Assembly: GCA_963728965.1 (NCBI GenBank)
Contig: CAVSMH010000006.1
Location: forward strand, 434,001-498,000
Length of the DNA: 64,000 bases
Direction: 5' to 3'
DNA from: DASQZT01 sp963728965
GTDB taxonomy: Bacteria; Acidobacteriota; Terriglobia; Bryobacterales; Bryobacteraceae
The notes under the pieces were generated by a model. That model had not been told where the DNA came from. It did not search any database and saw only the letters and a list, made by a program, of their open reading frames with translations. The translations under genes were made by a program, and so were the position numbers. Shown piece by piece: positions 59,328 to 64,000 of this stretch. Each line of letters begins with the position of its first letter. Position 1 is the first letter of the stretch.

Positions 59328-60347
59328 ATGCTGACCATTGCGGTGGATGCAATGGGCGGAGACCACGCCCCCCAAGCCGAGGTCGACGGAGCGGTACGCG
59401 CCGCCCGCGATCTTGACGTTAAGGTCATCCTGGTGGGCCAGGAGGAGTTGCTCCGGCGCGAACTGCGTCAGCATGAGGGCTCCCAGGATCTGCCGATCGA
59501 CATTCTGCACGCCAGCCAGCGCATCACCATGGAGGACAGCGCGGCACGCGCGGTCCGCAGCAAACGCGACAGTTCCCTGCGGGTGGCGTCGCGGCTGGTG
59601 CGCGACGGCGCCGCCCAGGGGCTGGTGTCGGCGGGCAACACCGGCGCTATCATGGCCACGGCGAAGATGGTGCAGGGGGTGGTGCCGGGCGTGGACCGGC
59701 CCGCGCTGGCGGGAATTCTTCCGACCATTGTCAAAGGCTCTCCGGTCGTGGTTGTGGATGTGGGCGCCAATGTGGACTGTTCGCCGCGTATGCTGGCCCA
59801 GTTCGCGGTCATGGGCGAGATCTACTCGCGCGTGATTTTGGGGCATCCGAAGCCACGTGTGGGCATCCTATCTATCGGGGAGGAAGACCATAAAGGCAAT
59901 GAGGTAACGCGCTCGGCGGCGCCCCTGTTGCGGCGGCTGGGGATGAATTTCATCGGCAACGTGGAAGGCCGGGACATCTACAGCGGCGATGTGGACGTTA
60001 TCGTTTGCGACGGTTTCATCGGGAACGTAGCGCTCAAGGTGAGTGAGGGCCTGGTGGACATGGTGCGCCACCTGCTCCGCGAGTCGCTCCAGGCGACAAT
60101 CACGGGCAAGATCGGGTACGTGCTCGCCAAGACGGCCTTCATGGATTTCAAAAAGCGTGTCGATTACTCCGAATACGGGGGGGCGCCTTTGTTGGGCGTG
60201 CGGGGCGTGTGCATCATCTGTCACGGAAGATCGAATGCCAACGCCATCAAGAATGCGATTCGCGTGGCCAAGGAGTTCTCCGTGGGGCAGGTCAACCAGC
60301 GCATCGAAGTCGAACTGCGGGGAAAGGCGCGGGAAGCGGGGGATTAG
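59328..60347 (+). CDS. plsX: Phosphate acyltransferase PlsX
   Basis: A 339-residue phosphate acyltransferase that makes acyl-phosphate from acyl-ACP in membrane-lipid synthesis. Diagnostic are the N-terminus TIAVDAMGGDHAPQAEVDGA, SAGNTGAIMATAKMV, VVVDVGANVDCSPRMLAQFAVMG, RVGILSIGEEDHKGNEVTR and the C-terminal ANAIKNAIRVAKEF. It lies 12 bases after rpmF. It is likely controlled by the yceD promoter. The dsbD gene follows one base after the stop. Confidence 0.96.
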   Translation: MLTIAVDAMGGDHAPQAEVDGAVRAARDLDVKVILVGQEELLRRELRQHEGSQDLPIDILHASQRITMEDSAARAVRSKRDSSLRVASRLVRDGAAQGLVSAGNTGAIMATAKMVQGVVPGVDRPALAGILPTIVKGSPVVVVDVGANVDCSPRMLAQFAVMGEIYSRVILGHPKPRVGILSIGEEDHKGNEVTRSAAPLLRRLGMNFIGNVEGRDIYSGDVDVIVCDGFIGNVALKVSEGLVDMVRHLLRESLQATITGKIGYVLAKTAFMDFKKRVDYSEYGGAPLLGVRGVCIICHGRSNANAIKNAIRVAKEFSVGQVNQRIEVELRGKAREAGD

Positions 60348-60348
60348 G

Positions 60349-62637
60349 ATGTACGGATCGCTCCGGCTGGCGCCAGTGCTGTTCGTCTGCTTCTCCGCCT
60401 TGGCCCAGCAGCAGCATGTGGCCTGGAATCCGGCGCTGGAAACGGCTTCCGCTCCGCCCGCCGGCAGGGTCCTCGTGCGGGTTACGGGGCGAATCGATGC
60501 GGGCTGGCACCTGTATTCCGGATCGACGGCGGCGGGGATTCCGACCTCGTTCCGAGCCGGGCCTGACACTGTTGTCGAACGCGTGCGGCTGCTGCAGCCG
60601 AAGCCTGTCCGAGCGTTCGACAAGAACTTCGGCGTCGATACCGAGACCTACCAGGGCGAGGTCGTTTTCCTGCTCGAGTTGCAGTTGAAGAAAGACGCGC
60701 CCGCGGGGGATGCGGAGCTTACGTTTCAGGCGCGCTACCAGACCTGCAACGATACCAGTTGCGTCCCCGGCAAGTGGGTGGGAACAGCTCCACTCCGGAT
60801 CGATCCGACTGCGACATCGGCGGCGCCGGCGATTCCCATGGATTACGCCGAGGCGAGGCCGCCGGCGGCGGGATCGGGCAACGCTCCCCCAGGCGCGGAC
60901 CAGGGGCTCGGCGCCTTCCTGGTGGTGGCTTTCGGATTCGGCCTGGCGTCCATTTTCACGCCGTGCGTTTTTCCGATGATTCCCATCACGATGTCGTATT
61001 TTCTGAATCGGCAGGCGGGAGGAAAGCGCGACACGGTGGTGCAGGCGGTGGTGTTCTGCCTGGGAATCATCGTACTGTTTTCGGGGATCGGACTTTTGCT
61101 AACCGCGGCGCTGGGGCCTTTCGGGATCGTGCAACTGGGATCGAATCCGTGGGTAAACGGGTTCATTGCCGCGCTCTTCATCGCGTTCGGGCTCAGCCTG
61201 CTGGGCGCTTTCGAGATCACCATCCCGTCATCGATACTGACGCGGCTCAACCGGTCGTCGGAGAAGGGCGGTTTTGCGGGAACGCTGCTGATGGGGCTAA
61301 CGTTCTCGCTGGCGTCGTTCGCCTGCGTGGGGCCGTTCGTGGGGACCCTGCTGGCGGCGTCAGTGGGCAGCGGCGGTACGAGGCCGGCCTTGGGCATGCT
61401 CACCTTTGCCACCGGGCTGGCGTTGCCGTTCTTCCTGCTGGCGCTGTTCCCGTCCTACCTGAAGCGGCTGCCGCGAAGCGGCGGATGGATGGCGCGAGTA
61501 AAGGTGGTGATGGGTTTCGTGATCCTCGCCGCGAGTTTGAAGTACGTGGCCAGCCTAGACCAGGTGATGCAGTGGGGGTTCCTCACCCGCGAACGTTTCC
61601 TGGCGGCGTGGATCGTGCTGTTTGCCATGGCCGGATTGTACTTGCTGGGATTCCTGCGGCTGGAGGGAATCAAGCCGGACCAACAGACCGGGCTGGCCCG
61701 CCTGCTGATCGGGATCTCTTTCCTGGTGTTCGCGATCAGCCTACTGCCAGGGATGCTGGGCGGCGGGTTGGGGTGGCTGGACTCGTTTGTCCCGGCGGCC
61801 GCCGACGGAGGCCGACTGGCTGGTGCGGCGCCGGCCAACGCGCTCGTCTGGATGAAGAATCAGTACCGCGAAGCGTTGGCACGGGCGCGCGCCGAAGGCA
61901 AGCTGGTGTTCGTGAACTTTACCGGTTACGCCTGCGCCAATTGTCACTGGATGAAGGCCAACATGTTCACCCGGCCTGAAATTGCCGGGGCGATGAAGAA
62001 TTTTGTGCTGGTGGAGCTTTACGCCGATGGCACGGACCAGGCTTCCGAAGACAACCAGAAGCTGGAGTTGGCGAAATTTCAAACCGTCGCTGAGCCGTTT
62101 TACGCGATTATGGACCCGGATGAGAATGTGATCGCCACATTTCCGGGGCTGACGCGCGATGCGCCGGAGTACCTGGCCTTCCTGGAGAAGGGGACACGCG
62201 CGACGCCGGCGCCGCCCGCCGCTTCGAATGCGGCGATGAACGGGCTGCCGCAGGTCACGCGGCTGGGAGGGGGAACCTTGGACACGGCGTCGCTCGGCGG
62301 CAAGGTTGTGGTGATGAATTTCTGGGCCACGTGGTGCGTGCCGTGCATTCAGGAGATCCCAAGCTTCAACAAGTTGCATCGTGAGTTGTCGGCCAAGGGC
62401 GTGGTCGTGGTGGGCGTCTCGATGGACGAGGAAGGCGCCGGGCGCGTTCAGCCGTTTCTCAAGAAGCACCCCATGGAATACCAGGTCGCACTCGGCAGCG
62501 AAGCGATCAACAAGCAGTACGGACTCGACATCCTGCCGGTGACGCTGGTGTTCGATCGTGCGGGCAAACAGGTGAAGCGTTTCGAGGGCTTCACGCCCGA
62601 AGACGCACTACAGGCGGCGGTGCAGCAGGCCCTGTAG
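60349..62637 (+). CDS. DsbD-type thiol:disulfide interchange protein with an extra TlpA-like domain
   Basis: A 762-residue protein. ATG 60349 is chosen as the N-terminus is then a signal peptide (VLFVCFSALAQQ). The periplasmic N-terminal alpha-like domain (about 25-155) holds a Cys pair in YQTCNDTSCVPG. The CcdA-like membrane domain (about 175-480, eight or nine segments) carries Cys206 in FTPCVFPM and Cys326 in FACVGPF. A thioredoxin-like gamma domain follows with CANCHWMKA (Cys529, Cys532). An additional TlpA/ResA-like thioredoxin domain at about 625-760 has WATWCVPC (Cys663, Cys666). Ordinary DsbD ends after the gamma domain. It should carry electrons from cytoplasmic thioredoxin to periplasmic targets, with the fused TlpA as a possible dedicated acceptor. 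Confidence 0.93.
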   Translation: MYGSLRLAPVLFVCFSALAQQQHVAWNPALETASAPPAGRVLVRVTGRIDAGWHLYSGSTAAGIPTSFRAGPDTVVERVRLLQPKPVRAFDKNFGVDTETYQGEVVFLLELQLKKDAPAGDAELTFQARYQTCNDTSCVPGKWVGTAPLRIDPTATSAAPAIPMDYAEARPPAAGSGNAPPGADQGLGAFLVVAFGFGLASIFTPCVFPMIPITMSYFLNRQAGGKRDTVVQAVVFCLGIIVLFSGIGLLLTAALGPFGIVQLGSNPWVNGFIAALFIAFGLSLLGAFEITIPSSILTRLNRSSEKGGFAGTLLMGLTFSLASFACVGPFVGTLLAASVGSGGTRPALGMLTFATGLALPFFLLALFPSYLKRLPRSGGWMARVKVVMGFVILAASLKYVASLDQVMQWGFLTRERFLAAWIVLFAMAGLYLLGFLRLEGIKPDQQTGLARLLIGISFLVFAISLLPGMLGGGLGWLDSFVPAAADGGRLAGAAPANALVWMKNQYREALARARAEGKLVFVNFTGYACANCHWMKANMFTRPEIAGAMKNFVLVELYADGTDQASEDNQKLELAKFQTVAEPFYAIMDPDENVIATFPGLTRDAPEYLAFLEKGTRATPAPPAASNAAMNGLPQVTRLGGGTLDTASLGGKVVVMNFWATWCVPCIQEIPSFNKLHRELSAKGVVVVGVSMDEEGAGRVQPFLKKHPMEYQVALGSEAINKQYGLDILPVTLVFDRAGKQVKRFEGFTPEDALQAAVQQAL

Positions 62638-62654
62638 GAGCTGCCCGCGGACCG

Positions 62655-64000
62655 CTACTTCTTTTTGGTTGCCGGGGGCTTGGCTTGCTCGGCCGGATCC
62701 GGTTTGATACTGCCGAAGGTGATCTCGGATTCTCCGGTGTACTTGTGGTAGTTCCGGAAATCGATGGAGTTGCGGCTGCAATTGTTGGAGCCGCGCTGGC
62801 AAGTCAACGTCTCGGCGTGCACGGGGAGCAGGTACTGACGCAGGTCGCCCAGCCGGACATACTGGTAGTCGGTGGCCGATTCCACGTGGTCCGTCGGGAA
62901 TTCTTCGGGGAAGCCGTAGGCCTGCATTTCGATGCGCAGCACGCGAGCTGTCTGCGGATCGATCCACACCGACCCGCGGTAAGCCGGCCGGTAGGTCTGT
63001 GCCCCGATGTGCACGTTCCAGTGAGAATGCTCCCGCGAGACATCGAAATCATACACCTTGGCGTCGACTCCGCTGGCGCGCGAGTCCTTGCGGAAGTGGA
63101 AATCGGCCGCGGTAGCGGGTGAGAACAGGTCGATCAATACCGTGCCGAATTCGCCCGTAGACCACGCGCCGGACATCTCCTCCATCCGTTTTTTGATCGG
63201 CTTGCCGTTGACGGCGATATCGCGGTAGTCCTCTTTGCCGTTGTCATAGACCAGATTCGTGGTGATCACGTCGATGGGCTGCCAGTCGGCCGGATGGGAA
63301 CTGCTCTGGTATCGTGACATCATCTCCTGACAGACGTACGAGGGAAGGGTCTCGGTAAAATCGAGTGCGGCATCCGAGGCTTTGCGGACCAGAGGGTCGT
63401 CGTGCCGGCGCGCCATGGGAATGGTGTCCTCATCGGCGCTGCGGCGAACCACTGGTGGCGACGGCGGTGCGGCGGGTTGGACGGGCGGATTCTCGGTTAC
63501 GTGCGGCGCCGGAGCGGCGGCAGCGACCTCCGCCGGGGGTTCGGCGGCACGCTCGCGCCTGGCGTCGGCGACTTTGCCGCGGGTCAGCCGCGGAGGACCG
63601 GGGTCATCCGGATCGGGCCGCGAGGGGGGCGGCGCCTTCTCGGCGGATGCTTCGGGCGCGGTAGCGATCGGATTGCCGCTGGCGTCCTTGGCGTCGTCCT
63701 TGGCGGGGTTCTTGGTGTCTTTGGCGCCTTTGGTGTCTTTGGCCGGCTCGTCTTTGGCCCAGGTATCCACCACATCGTCATTCTTGCCGGACTTGGCGCT
63801 CTCCGGGGATCCCGCCTTCTCCCAGTAGACATTCACGGCGGTCAGCGAGCCATCCGGGTCTTCCGGGCCTTCGACGGAGATCTGGTCGCCGACGTTGAAC
63901 TTGGGCGACTTGATCTCATCGCCATTTTTGAAGAAGCGGGTCTTATCGTTGCGGCGGAACTCGAGCTCGCGGTAATCGCCCAGCGTCAGCGTGATGCTCT
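62655..64000 (-). CDS. Acidobacterial surface protein, 5' end outside window (partial)
   Basis: At least 448 residues; the frame is open to the window edge at 64000, so the true start is not present, and the GTG at 63836 is only an internal codon. From the visible N-terminal side: a small beta-rich part (LGDYRELEFRRNDKTRFFKNG, SPKFNVGDQISVEGP), a Lys/Asp/Ala/Pro-rich disordered linker of about 130 residues with TKGAKDTKNPAKDD-type repeats, then a globular domain from ARRHDDPLVRKASDAALDFTETLP to the end. Its last part (QYVRLGDLRQYLLPVHAE) matches the remnant at 16057-16362. I know such proteins from Acidobacteria, but no function is established. Confidence 0.75.
   Translation of the reverse strand, partial: SITLTLGDYRELEFRRNDKTRFFKNGDEIKSPKFNVGDQISVEGPEDPDGSLTAVNVYWEKAGSPESAKSGKNDDVVDTWAKDEPAKDTKGAKDTKNPAKDDAKDASGNPIATAPEASAEKAPPPSRPDPDDPGPPRLTRGKVADARRERAAEPPAEVAAAAPAPHVTENPPVQPAAPPSPPVVRRSADEDTIPMARRHDDPLVRKASDAALDFTETLPSYVCQEMMSRYQSSSHPADWQPIDVITTNLVYDNGKEDYRDIAVNGKPIKKRMEEMSGAWSTGEFGTVLIDLFSPATAADFHFRKDSRASGVDAKVYDFDVSREHSHWNVHIGAQTYRPAYRGSVWIDPQTARVLRIEMQAYGFPEEFPTDHVESATDYQYVRLGDLRQYLLPVHAETLTCQRGSNNCSRNSIDFRNYHKYTGESEITFGSIKPDPAEQAKPPATKKK

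Noticed and set aside
1..64000. tRNA, rRNA, tmRNA, insertion sequences, phage genes and origins
   Set aside because: Looked for by eye on both strands; none had recognisable features.

Overview
The window is high-GC bacterial chromosome from what looks like an Acidobacteriota member of the Solibacter/Bryobacter type. This is inferred from content: two secreted proteins ending in the domain I recognise as the Solibacter-type C-terminal domain (TIGR03437-like), two PEP-CTERM proteins, a DUF1549/DUF1553 + DUF1501 pair, DUF4384 proteins, and several secreted or periplasmic redox enzymes. No rRNA, tRNA, CRISPR array, transposase or phage gene was seen.

Layout. 1-11.6 kb is an accessory stretch. 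It holds a CarD-like regulator, two UGT-type glycosyltransferases, a B12-binding radical SAM protein of the DUF4070/HpnP type, a PEP-CTERM protein with a clear promoter and terminator, and a SAM methyltransferase. These are followed by a three-unit tandem repeat with covarying hairpins in front of a GNAT/autoinducer-synthase-like acyltransferase, then a small membrane protein and a VAO-type flavoprotein. 11.7-18.9 kb is a conserved housekeeping block: rplM-rpsI, rpsB-tsf-pyrH-frr, coaD, a class I aminotransferase and a short manA, interrupted by a small membrane protein and a gene remnant. 18.9-33.4 kb carries secreted and surface functions: DUF1501 and DUF1549/1553, a TIGR03437 protein, a YtcJ-like amidohydrolase, a glycosyltransferase-FAD oxidoreductase fusion, a metal-efflux adaptor with a multicopper oxidase, and a second PEP-CTERM protein.

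33.8-36.7 kb is an overlapping korDABC operon for a 2-oxoacid:ferredoxin oxidoreductase. 36.8-40.9 kb is a tightly packed set with a secreted caspase-EF-hand-PEGA-TPR protein, two DUF4384 proteins and a DUF4440 protein. 41.1-48.2 kb is a complete YbhGFSR-type ABC exporter with its own TolC-like channel. 48.5-50.7 kb has a cupin and a PQQ dehydrogenase with an N-terminal cytochrome domain. A divergent 965-residue SF1 helicase with an AT-hook-like tail follows. Then come the second TIGR03437 protein, an ECF sigma factor with its anti-sigma partner, an orphan Hcp, an S4-domain protein, the yceD-rpmF-plsX set, a DsbD with an additional TlpA-like domain, and a surface protein cut by the window end.

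The strongest leads for something undescribed are the covarying tandem RNA-like repeats at 7935-8235, the caspase/DUF4384 operon at 37.2-40.9 kb, and the orphan helicase at 50.9-53.8 kb. Functions come from reading protein motifs by eye. No database search was run.
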